DNA of 64,000 nt from Deltaproteobacteria bacterium (GCA_021801125.1 JAJYYI010000017.1:97095-161094); one strand, 5' to 3'. Positions 8,591 through 17,384 are shown, numbered from the stretch's first letter. Numbers and translations: made by a program. The notes: generated by a model from the sequence alone, not told the origin.

Positions 8591-8974
8591 TCAAGCGCTG
8601 CCCTTGCTATGGGCCGCTTCATCCTTGTCCTTGCCGCCTTTGGACGTTTTGCCGTAGGTCGACAATGCAGCTATCTGCGCCCTTTCGACGCGAACCGTCA
8701 CGTTGGGCGCGATCTCCAAGGTCACTAATTTATCGCCGAGCTGCACCACCCGGCCAAGCAAGCCGCCAGTCATGACGACCTCGTCGTTGCGTTTAAGCGC
8801 GCTCAACATCTTTTGATGGTCGCGCGTTTTTTTGACCTGCGGCCGAACCTGGACAAAGTACAAGATGGCAAATAGCAGCACCATCGGCACGAGGTACGCG
8901 AAGATGACCTCGCCACCCTGATTCGGCGACCCGGGACCGGCTGCTTGGGCCCATGCGATTGTTTGCCATATCAT
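8591..8974 (-). CDS. yajC: Sec translocase accessory subunit YajC
   Basis: Small inner-membrane protein associated with SecDF. One membrane helix (about residues 22-44, VIFAYLVPMVLLFAILYFV) is followed by the signature RPQVKKTRDHQKMLSALKRNDEVVMTGGLLGRVV and an SH3-like cytosolic domain ending in a Lys/Asp-rich tail. Length 127 residues is slightly above the usual ~110. It starts 15 bases after the end of tgt and precedes secD, the classic arrangement. Confidence 0.95.
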   Translation of the reverse strand: MIWQTIAWAQAAGPGSPNQGGEVIFAYLVPMVLLFAILYFVQVRPQVKKTRDHQKMLSALKRNDEVVMTGGLLGRVVQLGDKLVTLEIAPNVTVRVERAQIAALSTYGKTSKGGKDKDEAAHSKGSA

Positions 8975-8989
8975 GCTTTTGTATGCCTG

Positions 8990-10120
8990 TCAGTGCTCTT
9001 TCACGCCCTCAACCAGGCGCTCCGCCAAAGTGCGCCGGAAGATTTCATAGGTGCCGGACGCGATTGCGATCCGTGCTTGAGACATCAATGTACAGTAAAA
9101 AGAGAGATTGTGCTCTGTAAGCGCGCGCGCCGCAAGAATTTCCCCCGACAAATAGAGGTGGCGCAGGTAGGCGCGGCTAAAAGTCCGGCATGTCCGGCAG
9201 GCGCACGATTCATCCAGTGGCATCGGATCGCGCGCGTAACGAGCCTGCTTCACTGAGACCACGCCGCTGCTGGTAAATGCGCTGCCATTGCGCGCGTTGC
9301 GCGTGGGCAGCACACAGTCGAAAAGGTCGTAGCCCAACGCGATCGCCGCCAGCAAATCCTGCGGTGTCCCGACGCCCATCAGATAGCGTGGCTGCCCTGC
9401 CGGGAGAAGCTCGGAGACTAAAGCCGCCGTCTCTAGCATCTGCGGCTTCGGTTCCCCAACCGAAAGGCCGCCAACGGCGAAGCCGTCGAACGGCAGCGCC
9501 GTCAACTGGGCCGCGCTGCGCTTGCGTAGTTCAGGGTAGACGCCCCCTTGCACAATCGCGAACATCAACTGATCACTTTGCCGTTTCGCTTGGAGCGAGC
9601 GCTCGGCCCAGCGCGCGGTCAAATCCACCGAGCGCGCCACCCGGTCGACACTGGCCGGATACGGCGGGCATTCATCGAGCACCATCATGATATCCACGCC
9701 TAGCGCGCGCTGACCAGAAATCACGCTCTCGGGCGTCATCTCGACCTTGCGTCCGTCGATATGCGAACGCAGGCGCACGCCGTTCTCGTCAACCGAGGCC
9801 AGCTTGGAAAGGCTTAAGGTCTGATAGCCTCCGGAATCGGTGAGCAGCGCACCGCGCCAACCCATGAACCGATGCAGCCCGCCAAGTTTGCGCACCAATT
9901 CCTCGCCGGGCCGCAACGTTAAGTGATAAGCATTGGCGAGTAGCAGGCGATAGCCAAGTGCCCAGAGTTCATCCGGCGCCATCGCCTTGACGCTCGCCTT
10001 GCTTCCCACCGGCAGGAAGGCGGGCGTGTCGACGATCGAGTGCCGGGTGGTCAACCGGCCGCATCGGGCTGGCCCGTCGCGCGCGACCACCGCAAACATT
10101 TCCTTCCCGCTCGGCTCCAT
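8990..10120 (-). CDS. tgt: tRNA-guanine transglycosylase
   Basis: Exchanges guanine-34 of GUN-anticodon tRNAs for preQ1, the first RNA-level step of queuosine synthesis. This is a complete TIM-barrel enzyme of 376 residues. The substrate pocket carries TDSGGYQ (nucleobase Asp, with Tyr stacking on the base as in the Zymomonas enzyme), IMMVLDECPPYP, AIVQGGVY, GGLSVGE and MGVGTP. The nucleophile Asp lies in DCVLPTRNARNG, and the zinc site is CACRTC plus a downstream Cys/His. ATG start. It lies 13 bases after queA, so both steps that place the Q precursor are coupled. Confidence 0.97.
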   Translation of the reverse strand: MEPSGKEMFAVVARDGPARCGRLTTRHSIVDTPAFLPVGSKASVKAMAPDELWALGYRLLLANAYHLTLRPGEELVRKLGGLHRFMGWRGALLTDSGGYQTLSLSKLASVDENGVRLRSHIDGRKVEMTPESVISGQRALGVDIMMVLDECPPYPASVDRVARSVDLTARWAERSLQAKRQSDQLMFAIVQGGVYPELRKRSAAQLTALPFDGFAVGGLSVGEPKPQMLETAALVSELLPAGQPRYLMGVGTPQDLLAAIALGYDLFDCVLPTRNARNGSAFTSSGVVSVKQARYARDPMPLDESCACRTCRTFSRAYLRHLYLSGEILAARALTEHNLSFYCTLMSQARIAIASGTYEIFRRTLAERLVEGVKEH

Positions 10121-10133
10121 CCGCCCCGTGACC

Positions 10134-11153
10134 TTATACGATCAGCATCGCGTCGCCGTAGCTGAGGAATCGGTAACGGCGGCGTATCGCCTCTTGATAA
10201 GCCGCAAGCGTCAGCTCGCGCCCGCCGAAGGCCATCACGAGCGCCAGAACTGTGCTGCGTGGCATATGAAAATTCGTGATCATGCCCTCGACGAGTTTGA
10301 AACGAAAACCGGGCAAGATAAACAGACCCGTGTCGCCCTGTTCGCGACCGGTAATCGCGTACGACTCCAGCGCTCGCACGGTGCTGGTGCCGGTTGCGAT
10401 CACACGCCCGCCGACACGTCGCGCATGTTCTATCGCCGCAATCGTCGCCGCCGGAATGACGTACCTTTCCGCTTCCATCGAATGGCATTCGACGTTGTCG
10501 TGGCGAATCGGAGCAAAGGTTCCAGGACCGATATGAAGCGTCAGTCCCACGGCTTTGATCCCGTGATCGGCAAGCTGCGTCAGCAGTTCCTGAGTAAAGT
10601 GGAGCCCCGCCGTTGGCGCTGCGATCGCGCCCGGATAGGCGGCGTAAACCGTCTGGTATTGCTCGGCGTCAGCCCCTGCAACCGGCCGCCGGATGTAGTG
10701 CGGCAAGGCGAGTTCGCCATGCTCCGCAAGCATTTGCTCCAAGGGCTGCGAATCGCCCGCACAAACGATCACCCGCCCGGGCCGCACATAACCTGCCACC
10801 CGTAGCCGCGCGCCGCCATCCAAGAACAACTCGCTGTCGGGCTTGAGCGGGCGATGCCCGCGCGTGAGCGCAAGCCACCCTCCGGCGGGCTCGTCTACGG
10901 GACGCACCAGCAGAAGCTCGACCCTACCGCCCGAGGCTTTGCGCGCGCGTATTCTGGCCGCAAGCACTTTCGTCTCGTTTAAGACCAGCACGTCGCCGTC
11001 GCGCACATGGCGCTCGAGTTTGTAAAAATGGGAGTGTTCGATTTTCTTGGTATGGCGGTTAACCACCAACAGCCGCGCCTCGTCGCGCCTCGCCAGCGGC
11101 TGTTGCGCGACAAGCCCGGGTGGAAGCGAATAGTCCAAATCGGCTAGGCGCAT
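10134..11153 (-). CDS. queA: S-adenosylmethionine:tRNA ribosyltransferase-isomerase
   Basis: Transfers and isomerises the ribosyl part of SAM onto preQ1 in tRNA to give epoxyqueuosine, the step after Tgt. The ATG at 11153 gives MRLADLDYSLPPGLVAQQP, the standard N-terminus. The frame is open to 11228 but that extension is Cys-rich and unlike the family. Landmarks are RDEARLLV, VLVLNETKVLAARI, YQTVYA, AAPTAGLHFT, LHIGPGTFAPI and ITNFHMPRSTVLALVMAFGG. Length 339 residues is normal. First gene of the minus-strand queA-tgt-yajC-secD unit. Confidence 0.96.
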   Translation of the reverse strand: MRLADLDYSLPPGLVAQQPLARRDEARLLVVNRHTKKIEHSHFYKLERHVRDGDVLVLNETKVLAARIRARKASGGRVELLLVRPVDEPAGGWLALTRGHRPLKPDSELFLDGGARLRVAGYVRPGRVIVCAGDSQPLEQMLAEHGELALPHYIRRPVAGADAEQYQTVYAAYPGAIAAPTAGLHFTQELLTQLADHGIKAVGLTLHIGPGTFAPIRHDNVECHSMEAERYVIPAATIAAIEHARRVGGRVIATGTSTVRALESYAITGREQGDTGLFILPGFRFKLVEGMITNFHMPRSTVLALVMAFGGRELTLAAYQEAIRRRYRFLSYGDAMLIV

Positions 11154-11528
11154 CAGACCAAGGCCCTGTGCGACGCAACCGACAACGCAGTCACGGCACT
11201 GCGTTTTGCCTCTCTGCTCCAGGCGCAATCAAGGCGGAACGAAACTGCACGGGAGAGAAGGCGCGGCAATGACATCGTAGAATAAAACGACGCGTCAGAT
11301 GTTGCGAAGCCTCGCGCGACTCCCTGTTAGATCGCCGGCTCGGGCCGCAATCGCAATACGCGAGCGCCCGCAACGACACAACGACACGCCACTCTGACGC
11401 AGTTTACATTTGGCTAGGGGCTGGCAGCAGCCAACAGATGCCGCCAGCCCGCCTCCAACTTGCCCGCTACCGCAATTGGAGCCGCTTGGCCGAATCAGCC
11501 AGCGATGGATGAGCAGCTTGGAAGCACC
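11154..11528. other. spacer upstream of queA
   Basis: 375 bases between the end of the quinone oxidoreductase gene and the queA start, both on the minus strand. It should hold the queA operon promoter. I see no preQ1-type riboswitch, RNA gene or repeat that I can support. Confidence 0.4.
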
Positions 11529-12509
11529 CTAATCAATACGCAAAACGATCTTACCAAAGTGCTCGCTCTGGCGCATTATCCGGTGAGCGCGTGCCGCATC
11601 CGCAAAAGACACGACGGCGTGAACCGGCGGCTTTAGGCGGCCCGCGTTCAGTTCCGCGCCAAAGCGACCAAGGAAAGCCTCAACGATCCGCCCCTTATCC
11701 TCGGGCGAGCGGCTACGCAGGGTCGAGCCGATCAGCCGCAGGTGGCGGCGCAAGACGGCGGCGAGGTCGATTTCGGCGCGCGCTCCTTGCATAAGCCCTA
11801 TCAAAACCATCCGTCCACCATGCCCAAGCGCCTCAATATTCTGCGCCAGGTAGGCGGCCCCGATGCTGTCCAAAATCACGTCAACGCCCCTGCCCCGGGT
11901 CGCTTCCTTCACGCGCGGGGCGAACGGGCCTTCTTTGTAGTCAATCGCCAGGCTGGCGCCGAGTTGGACGCACCGGTCGCATTTGGCTCGGTCTCCCGCG
12001 GTCACGATTGAGCGAGCGCCGGCCAAAGCCAGAAGCTGGATTGCAGCCGTTCCGACGCCGCTTCCACCGCCATGAATCAGCGCCGTTTCGCCCGGCTTAA
12101 TTTCGGCGAGCATAAACAGGTTCAGGAAGGCCGTCAGGAAGACCTCGGGGAAAGCAGCCGCTTCCTCGTCGCGCAGCGCCTGCGGCGTATGGATTGCCGA
12201 GCGATAATCCACGACCGCTTGCTCGGCATACCCGCCACCGGGCAGGAGCGCCATCGCGCGGTCGGCCACGCGCCATCCGCTGGTCTGGGCGCCGACCGCC
12301 AACACCTCGCCCGCGCATTCGAGGCCCAGCACCGGCGACGCCCCGGGCGGCGGGGGATAGTTGCCTTGGCGTTGCATCAGGTCGGCGCGGTTGACGCCCG
12401 CATAACGCACCCTTATCAGCAGATCCTTCGGTCCGACCGCAGGCTCCGCCACGTCCCCTATCTTGAGAACTTCTTCACCGCCAGGTTGATCGAACACGAC
12501 CGCTTTCAT
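11529..12509 (-). CDS. NAD(P)H:quinone oxidoreductase, zinc-free MDR family (PIG3/QOR-like)
   Basis: Medium-chain dehydrogenase/reductase of 326 residues. The N-terminal GroES-like domain has MKAVVFDQPGGEEVL and VNRADLMQRQGNYPPPPGAS, the latter typical of the TP53I3/PIG3 quinone-reductase branch. The Rossmann domain has ALIHGGGSGVGTAAIQLL for cofactor binding and VDVILDSIGAAYL. The structural and catalytic zinc cysteine sets of alcohol dehydrogenases are absent, as expected for this branch. ATG start with AGGAAAG six bases upstream. It probably reduces quinones or alkenals with NADPH; monocistronic here. Confidence 0.9.
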   Translation of the reverse strand: MKAVVFDQPGGEEVLKIGDVAEPAVGPKDLLIRVRYAGVNRADLMQRQGNYPPPPGASPVLGLECAGEVLAVGAQTSGWRVADRAMALLPGGGYAEQAVVDYRSAIHTPQALRDEEAAAFPEVFLTAFLNLFMLAEIKPGETALIHGGGSGVGTAAIQLLALAGARSIVTAGDRAKCDRCVQLGASLAIDYKEGPFAPRVKEATRGRGVDVILDSIGAAYLAQNIEALGHGGRMVLIGLMQGARAEIDLAAVLRRHLRLIGSTLRSRSPEDKGRIVEAFLGRFGAELNAGRLKPPVHAVVSFADAARAHRIMRQSEHFGKIVLRID

Positions 12510-12622
12510 CTAACGCTTTCCTTCGAGCCCCTACACAAGTTGCTCGCGCCAAAGGGGCGGCGGTTCGGTGAACTGTCGCCCGCTCGCCCGCGCCGGGTCG
12601 GCCTGCCGCACGCCGGACGCGT

Positions 12623-12862
12623 TCATCCGTTGGAAGCCGGGGCCCCCGGGCATCGGTCATACACTGACCGCGTGTTGATCGGCTCGGGCAAAGGTTGGCC
12701 GTCCTCGTTGACGGCGATTATCTGCCCGGCATGGTCTAAAACGAATCTGCGCGCACAGTCGACGCACTTCCCGCACTCGATTCCCTTGCCGTCTCTGGCG
12801 GTCTCAAGCCGATGGGTATAAAGCGCTTTGGCAAGTGAAATCCTTATAGATCCAGAGCCCAT
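12623..12862 (-). CDS. Possible small Cys-motif protein, unknown function
   Basis: Short frame of 79 codons (open further upstream to 12964). It contains ECGKCVDCARRF, a CxxCxxC cluster, followed by VLDHAGQIIAVNEDGQPLPEP, which reads like folded protein and not random frame. No recognised family, no clear ribosome site, and a start that could be elsewhere. Binding of zinc or an iron-sulfur cluster would be a guess from the cysteines alone. It is the only coding-like part of the interval 12510..13260. Confidence 0.35.
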   Translation of the reverse strand: MGSGSIRISLAKALYTHRLETARDGKGIECGKCVDCARRFVLDHAGQIIAVNEDGQPLPEPINTRSVYDRCPGAPASNG

Positions 12863-13263
12863 ACCATGAAGACCGGCGGTCAACAGCCGGGCAAAAAAGG
12901 AGCCGGTCCGGCTAACCGGGTTCAGCTCGTTTGGGAATTGACTTGATACACCTCCAAGGCGCACGACGACTACCTGTGAAAATAGCGGAGATAGATATCC
13001 GTCCGCGCTGCCCGTTTAACAGACAACCGATTGCTGTCACGGACGACGTCGTGGCAACAAGCGCTTATCCGCGCCCACATTTCAGCGTCAGATGCTAATA
13101 TAAACGGACCTTGAAGAGAGTTAAAGCGAGGCTCGTGCTGCCACGATCGAATCCGGCTCGGGGCACCCCGAAACCTGTTTTTGCCCCGATAAGGGCTTAA
13201 AGCCCTCGCCCCAGCTCTAGGGCACGATCGTCTAAGCGACAAGGCGAGGCCAAGACATACGGT

Positions 13264-13292
13264 TTGCTAGACTCCGACCGCCGCCCTATACT
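13264..13292 (+). promoter_or_regulatory. sigma70-type promoter for the Cys-rich protein/efflux channel genes
   Basis: TTGCTA (13264..13269) and TATACT (13287..13292) are separated by exactly 17 bases, a good match to the housekeeping consensus. Transcription would begin near 13299, which rules out the TTG at 13264 as start codon of the downstream frame. Confidence 0.6.
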
Positions 13293-13341
13293 GGCGACAT
13301 GGCGCGCTGTCGCAACAGCGAACGAGCGCGTGTCCGACCGA

Positions 13342-13797
13342 ATGAGAGCTAGGTTCGACAGAGGCCTAAACATTGCTTCCGCTATCGCAGCCGCCGCCCT
13401 CTCGCGTCGTGATAACGGAGTTCTGCGCCAGGCCGTCTCGTACCTTGTCTGCACCCCTCCTGTCCTCGTAAAAGTGCTGGTTATTCTTGCGGTTGTCGCG
13501 CTTTGTTTTCAGAGCCCAGTTGCCTGCGCCGCACCGCTTGGGAAAGCCCGGACATTCGACTGCTGTGCCAGCCAGTGCCGCGCGACAGTCGAGCACGCTG
13601 CGCAGCAATGCTGCGGCGTGGCACCGCTCGCTGAGAACGGCGGAGTTCGGCTACCCGCCGGGGGCTCGGCTTTGATTCCGGTGCTGGCGCCCGCGACGGG
13701 GCTGATCCAGCATCTCGTGCAGGACAGTCTTCCCATCCTTACGAAGCCCCCGAGTGTCATTCACCGTTCACTGATCTTCTGTTCGCTCCAGCTTTGA
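13342..13797 (+). CDS. Exported Cys-rich small protein, unknown function
   Basis: A 151-residue frame from the ATG at 13342 (start uncertain; no clear ribosome site). A hydrophobic export segment around residues 48-66 (LVKVLVILAVVALCFQSPV) ends at a likely cleavage region ACAAP. The mature part has a tight cysteine cluster FDCCASQCRATVEHAAQQCCG followed by a Pro/Leu-rich tail. No family recognised. It sits 133 bases before the CzcC/CusC-like channel on the same strand, behind a good promoter. Small Cys- or His-rich periplasmic proteins often lead heavy-metal efflux operons, so metal binding is a reasonable but unproven role. Confidence 0.5.
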   Translation: MRARFDRGLNIASAIAAAALSRRDNGVLRQAVSYLVCTPPVLVKVLVILAVVALCFQSPVACAAPLGKARTFDCCASQCRATVEHAAQQCCGVAPLAENGGVRLPAGGSALIPVLAPATGLIQHLVQDSLPILTKPPSVIHRSLIFCSLQL

Positions 13798-13930
13798 GCT
13801 GAGAGATCTCCCCAACCGGCCCGCTTGCGGGCGTCCGCCGACAGCTAATTTCGGCGTTCGATTTTTCACTTTTGACAGCCAGCCAGGTCCGCTCGGCTGG
13901 GCCTGGGTGAGGCAGCGAGGGTTTTGGACG

Positions 13931-15271
13931 ATGGCCCGACTTCGACGCTTTTACGTATCGCGAGCAATCGTGCCGGAACGGCTTTTCGCGACCGCCCGAA
14001 TATCATTCCTAGCGGCTGTCGCGGTGTTCTTTGGCGGTTTCTTTCCTGCTTCAGAGGCGGCGCAGGATCTGCCCGCACAGGCGCCAGAACGACTGGAAGA
14101 TCTTATCGCCGAGGGTCTGCGAAACAGCCCCTATCTTGCGCAGTTGCGCAGCCGATGGCTCGCGCAGGGCGAGGTTCCGTCACAGGTAAGCACGCTGCCG
14201 GACCCTCTAATAGGGTTCCAAAACCTCGCGGTCGGCAAACCGATTCCCGGTCACGGCCTTGAGACGAGTGATTTCGCCTACTGGGGCTACGGCTTTTCGC
14301 AAGACATACCGTTTCCGGGAAAACTGAGCCTCAATGCCAAGATCGCCAGGGCGGATCAGGAATATCTTCAGCACGTGCTCAAGGCCGGCGAAAGCGCAGT
14401 GGGCCAGAAGATAAGCGAGGCCTATTACGAGCTTTTTTACAGGAACAGTGAACGGCGCATCCTCTTGGGCAAGCGCGAGGAACTCAAGCGCATCGAGCAG
14501 ATCACGGAAACAAGATATCGCGTGGGCGAAGCCAGCCAACAAGACGTGCTCAAGGCTCAGCTTCAGATGAGCGCGATTCTCAAAGACTTGGTGGACAACG
14601 ACCAGCAGGTCGAGCAAAAGCAGGCCGAGCTCAAGGCAGCCCTGGGCCGTCCGGTGGACTCAGCGCTGGTACGAATCGGCGACGTCGCGCCCACCGAGCT
14701 TAAGCTGCGGGGGTCCGACTTACAGGCGCAGGCCTCGCGAAGCTCTCCGGCGATCAACGCTCAGCGCGCCCTCGAACAGCGAGCTTCGCGCAAGGTCGCC
14801 AGGGTGCGCAAAGATCTTCTCCCTGATTTCTCGTTTCAGTACATGTACCAAAATACCGGCAAGCCGTTTCCCGATTACTACATGGCGACGATAGGTGTCA
14901 AAGCGCCGCTCTATTTCTGGCGCAAGCAGGTGCCGGCGCTCAAGCAGGCCTCGTTGGAGCTGGAAGCAGCGCGCGCTCAACTCCATGCCACCGAGTTGAG
15001 CGTCTTCGCGGACCTCGGCGTTCAAGAGGCCGCCCGCAACGCGAGCGCTCGCCTGATGACGGTTTATAAGGAAGGGCTCCTACCGCAGGCTGAGGCTACG
15101 TACGAGTCGGCTATGGCCTCCTATCGTGTCGGCCGGGTCGATTTCCAAACCTTGCTCTCGGCCTTCAACGACGTACTAGAGCTTCAGCGCGGTTACTACC
15201 GAGCCCTATCCAACCACGAAATCGCCATCTCGAAGATCAAAGAGATCCTGGGCGAGTTTAGCTTACGCTGA
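13931..15271 (+). CDS. TolC-family outer-membrane efflux channel (CzcC/CusC-like)
   Basis: Outer-membrane trimeric channel subunit of a tripartite efflux pump, 446 residues. ATG at 13931 is chosen because GAGGG lies nine bases upstream; the frame is open to a GTG at 13907. A signal peptide covers about residues 1-42. Two repeated outer-membrane-efflux units follow (LEDLIAEGLRNSPYLAQLRS; ISEAYYELFYRN; second copy around SSPAINAQRALEQRASRKVA), with long Ala/Glu/Gln-rich coiled-coil helices. Sequence style (DPLIGFQNLAVG, SQDIPFPGKLSLNAKIA) suits the heavy-metal CzcC/CusC branch. The membrane-fusion and RND pump genes that normally follow are absent; the next gene is convergent. Confidence 0.9.
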   Translation: MARLRRFYVSRAIVPERLFATARISFLAAVAVFFGGFFPASEAAQDLPAQAPERLEDLIAEGLRNSPYLAQLRSRWLAQGEVPSQVSTLPDPLIGFQNLAVGKPIPGHGLETSDFAYWGYGFSQDIPFPGKLSLNAKIARADQEYLQHVLKAGESAVGQKISEAYYELFYRNSERRILLGKREELKRIEQITETRYRVGEASQQDVLKAQLQMSAILKDLVDNDQQVEQKQAELKAALGRPVDSALVRIGDVAPTELKLRGSDLQAQASRSSPAINAQRALEQRASRKVARVRKDLLPDFSFQYMYQNTGKPFPDYYMATIGVKAPLYFWRKQVPALKQASLELEAARAQLHATELSVFADLGVQEAARNASARLMTVYKEGLLPQAEATYESAMASYRVGRVDFQTLLSAFNDVLELQRGYYRALSNHEIAISKIKEILGEFSLR

Positions 15272-15300
15272 GCCTACAAGCTCGTTTCGGTTATCGCGCC

Positions 15301-16161
15301 TCACCGACTCAGGTAGCTAAGGCCCGGCGCAGCGGCGGCGAACTCCGCGTCAAGGGCCTCGTAGCTATCCAGGTCGTCAACCGTGCGGAAATAGCCGTCG
15401 AATGCGTAACCGTATATCGGCTCGCCTTGGGCGACCATCGGCGCGAGCAAATCGCTGACGATACCGAAGGCCGGCCGCTTCGGCGCAAAGCGAATTATCG
15501 CCGGTTCGCATAGAGTAAGCCCGCAAAAAACGTAACCATCAGCTTTCACGCCGTCGCGCGCATCCGTTGGCGCCCCGCTGACGGCGCCGGACGCAACGCT
15601 CATCGGATACCCCGGCTGGACTCCTTCATCCGTTTCGGCAGAGCCGCTCAAACCGTTAGCCGTCAGGCGAACGTTGTGGACTCGGCCTTCGGGGTCCGTC
15701 TCGATCGCGCTATATCGCGACCCATGCGCGCGAGGACGCAGGGCCAGCGTCGCTAACGCCCGATGACGGCGGTGAAACTCGACCATCGCGCCGAGGTCGA
15801 AATCGAGAATCGTGTCGGAATTCGCCACCCAGAAGGTCCGGTCCCCGAAAAATTCGCGCTGCGCCACCAACGGACCTCCGGTGTTCAGCAGGACAGGTTC
15901 CGGCGCGTAGGTTATCTCGAGCCCCAGAGCGGAGCCGTTGCCTAAGGCACGTTCGATTTGCGAGCCCAGATGATGCAGGTTAATTACAACTCGCCGCACT
16001 CCGGCGCTCCTGAGCATCCTGAGCGGATAATGGACCAGCGGGATACCGCCCAACGGGAGCAGCGGCTTGGGCTTGGTGTAGGTCAGGGGACGCAGGCGCT
16101 CGCCTAACCCTGCGGCAAGCACCAACGCTGTCTCGACAGGCCCGCTGCGGCCTAGCGACAT
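15301..16161 (-). CDS. murU: Sugar-1-phosphate nucleotidyltransferase, MurU-like
   Basis: Probable N-acetylmuramate alpha-1-phosphate uridylyltransferase, which makes UDP-MurNAc in the peptidoglycan-recycling shunt that bypasses GlmU/MurA. The 286-residue Rossmann-like protein has the nucleotide-binding signature VLAAGLGERLRPLTYTKPK then PLLPLGG. It also has VVINLHHLG, TYAPEPVLLNTGGPLV and VANSDTILDFDL (metal-binding Asp). A stretch of about 30 residues near 175-205 (TANGLSGSAETDEGVQPG) is longer than in typical MurU. It overlaps the preceding kinase gene by 10 bases, the amgK-murU order known from Pseudomonas. A mannose-1-phosphate guanylyltransferase is the main alternative. Confidence 0.82.
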   Translation of the reverse strand: MSLGRSGPVETALVLAAGLGERLRPLTYTKPKPLLPLGGIPLVHYPLRMLRSAGVRRVVINLHHLGSQIERALGNGSALGLEITYAPEPVLLNTGGPLVAQREFFGDRTFWVANSDTILDFDLGAMVEFHRRHRALATLALRPRAHGSRYSAIETDPEGRVHNVRLTANGLSGSAETDEGVQPGYPMSVASGAVSGAPTDARDGVKADGYVFCGLTLCEPAIIRFAPKRPAFGIVSDLLAPMVAQGEPIYGYAFDGYFRTVDDLDSYEALDAEFAAAAPGLSYLSR

Positions 16162-17384
16162 AGCGCCTCGCGAAGCGCGGGGAAATCGTCGCTCTCGTTG
16201 AGCATGCGCCGCGCCTGCTTAAGACAGAAGGGCAGGTACGAGCGGTAGCGCTCCCGTCCCATGCGGACCAACTGGGCGAAGCGCCCGATAGCTTTGAGAG
16301 CATGTTGCAGCACTGCCAGCCGATACTCCTCCAGGAAGGTCACAGGGTCCGGCAAATTACCACCGTCAGAACCGCCGCGACGACGCGTTTGGTCTACGTA
16401 ATAGGCGAGAAGCTCCGCCTCGAGCAACGGCCCGACCACGGTCGAGGTGTCCCGCGTGGTCAACATCACAGCCAGATCCTGCGCGGCGGGCGCCAGCAGT
16501 GCATCCTGAAAGTCGAGCACGCGCAAGCGCGAACCTTGTTGCACAAATATATTGTAACCGTGGTAGTCGCGATGGGAGAACACGCGCGAACAACCGCCCA
16601 GCCTGGCTGCGAGCCCGGTCACGTCGGCCGCTATCGCCGTGCGGTCGGCTTGCGCGTTTACCGCGCCCAGTCCTTCCTCTAGAAATTCTTTCATCTCCCA
16701 GGCGAATAAGCGTTCGTCGTAAGTGATTGAAAAGGCCAGACAGTGCGAGTCGGGCCTCGCGGTTCCGTCGACATGAAAACGGATCAGCTCGTCGATCGCC
16801 GCTTGAAACAACTCGGGCGCGCGCGCCGGATGGGTCTTCGCAGCGTCGATTAGACTGACTTCTCCCACGTCTTCGATTAGGATCAGCCGGCCTTTGTCGA
16901 TGCTCAGCGTGCAAGCCTCACCGGCCACCTCGTTGCCCGGGTCAGCAGGCTGGACGCCTGTGGCGCAGTACACCTCCGGCACGCTCACGCCCAGCGCCTT
17001 GAGATAACGCCCCACATTGAGGTATAGCGGTTCGGCCAACGGCTCCGTCAGAAGCTTCAGCGCGCGCGCGTACCTCGGCAAATCGTGCGGCCCCAGATGG
17101 GCAGCGATTACCGAAGCCGGGGCTTTGCTGTCGCCAGCCTCGATTAACACCCGCCAATAGCGGCGCGCCGAAGCGTCGCCCGCAAGCTGGCGCAGCGCCT
17201 TTGGGCGGGCGCCAGGCCAGCATGCGGACACCGCCGTCTGAAGCCAACACTGCAAGGCGTCTGAGGCGGTACCCAACACAACCGGCGATTCTAGCGATAG
17301 GCCGGTTGTGTTGCACGCGATCTCTACAAGACATTCTCCCGCAAATTCGTTTTTCGCCGACGGCAAGGGTCGGAGAGGCCTCAT
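16152..17384 (-). CDS. amgK: Phosphotransferase-fold sugar kinase, AmgK-like (MurNAc/GlcNAc anomeric kinase)
   Basis: Kinase of the aminoglycoside-phosphotransferase fold, probably phosphorylating the anomeric hydroxyl of MurNAc so MurU can use it. Landmarks are GDASARRYWRVL at the N-terminal lobe, RLILIEDVGEVSL, the catalytic loop SHRDYHGYNIFV (HxDxxxxN type), the metal-binding LRVLDFQDALLAPAAQDLA and a helical C-terminus. As drawn from the ATG at 17384 it is 410 residues, longer than usual. Its first ~35 residues are unlike the family and are crossed by a 13-bp inverted repeat (17274..17313). The true start may therefore be the GTG at 17279 or later. Coupled to murU by overlap. Confidence 0.82.
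   Translation of the reverse strand: MRPLRPLPSAKNEFAGECLVEIACNTTGLSLESPVVLGTASDALQCWLQTAVSACWPGARPKALRQLAGDASARRYWRVLIEAGDSKAPASVIAAHLGPHDLPRYARALKLLTEPLAEPLYLNVGRYLKALGVSVPEVYCATGVQPADPGNEVAGEACTLSIDKGRLILIEDVGEVSLIDAAKTHPARAPELFQAAIDELIRFHVDGTARPDSHCLAFSITYDERLFAWEMKEFLEEGLGAVNAQADRTAIAADVTGLAARLGGCSRVFSHRDYHGYNIFVQQGSRLRVLDFQDALLAPAAQDLAVMLTTRDTSTVVGPLLEAELLAYYVDQTRRRGGSDGGNLPDPVTFLEEYRLAVLQHALKAIGRFAQLVRMGRERYRSYLPFCLKQARRMLNESDDFPALREALCR
17274..17313 (-). promoter_or_regulatory. 13-bp perfect inverted repeat at the amgK 5' end
   Basis: Arms CAACACAACCGGC (17274..17286) and GCCGGTTGTGTTG (17301..17313) flank a 14-base loop. It covers the likely translation start region of the kinase: GTG at 17279..17277 and TTG at 17276..17274 on the minus strand lie inside the downstream arm. 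It could act as a start-masking RNA hairpin or a dyad operator. Confidence 0.5.

Noticed and set aside
9987-10805. Plus-strand 272-codon frame opposite queA/tgt
   Set aside because: Shadow of two well-conserved minus-strand genes.
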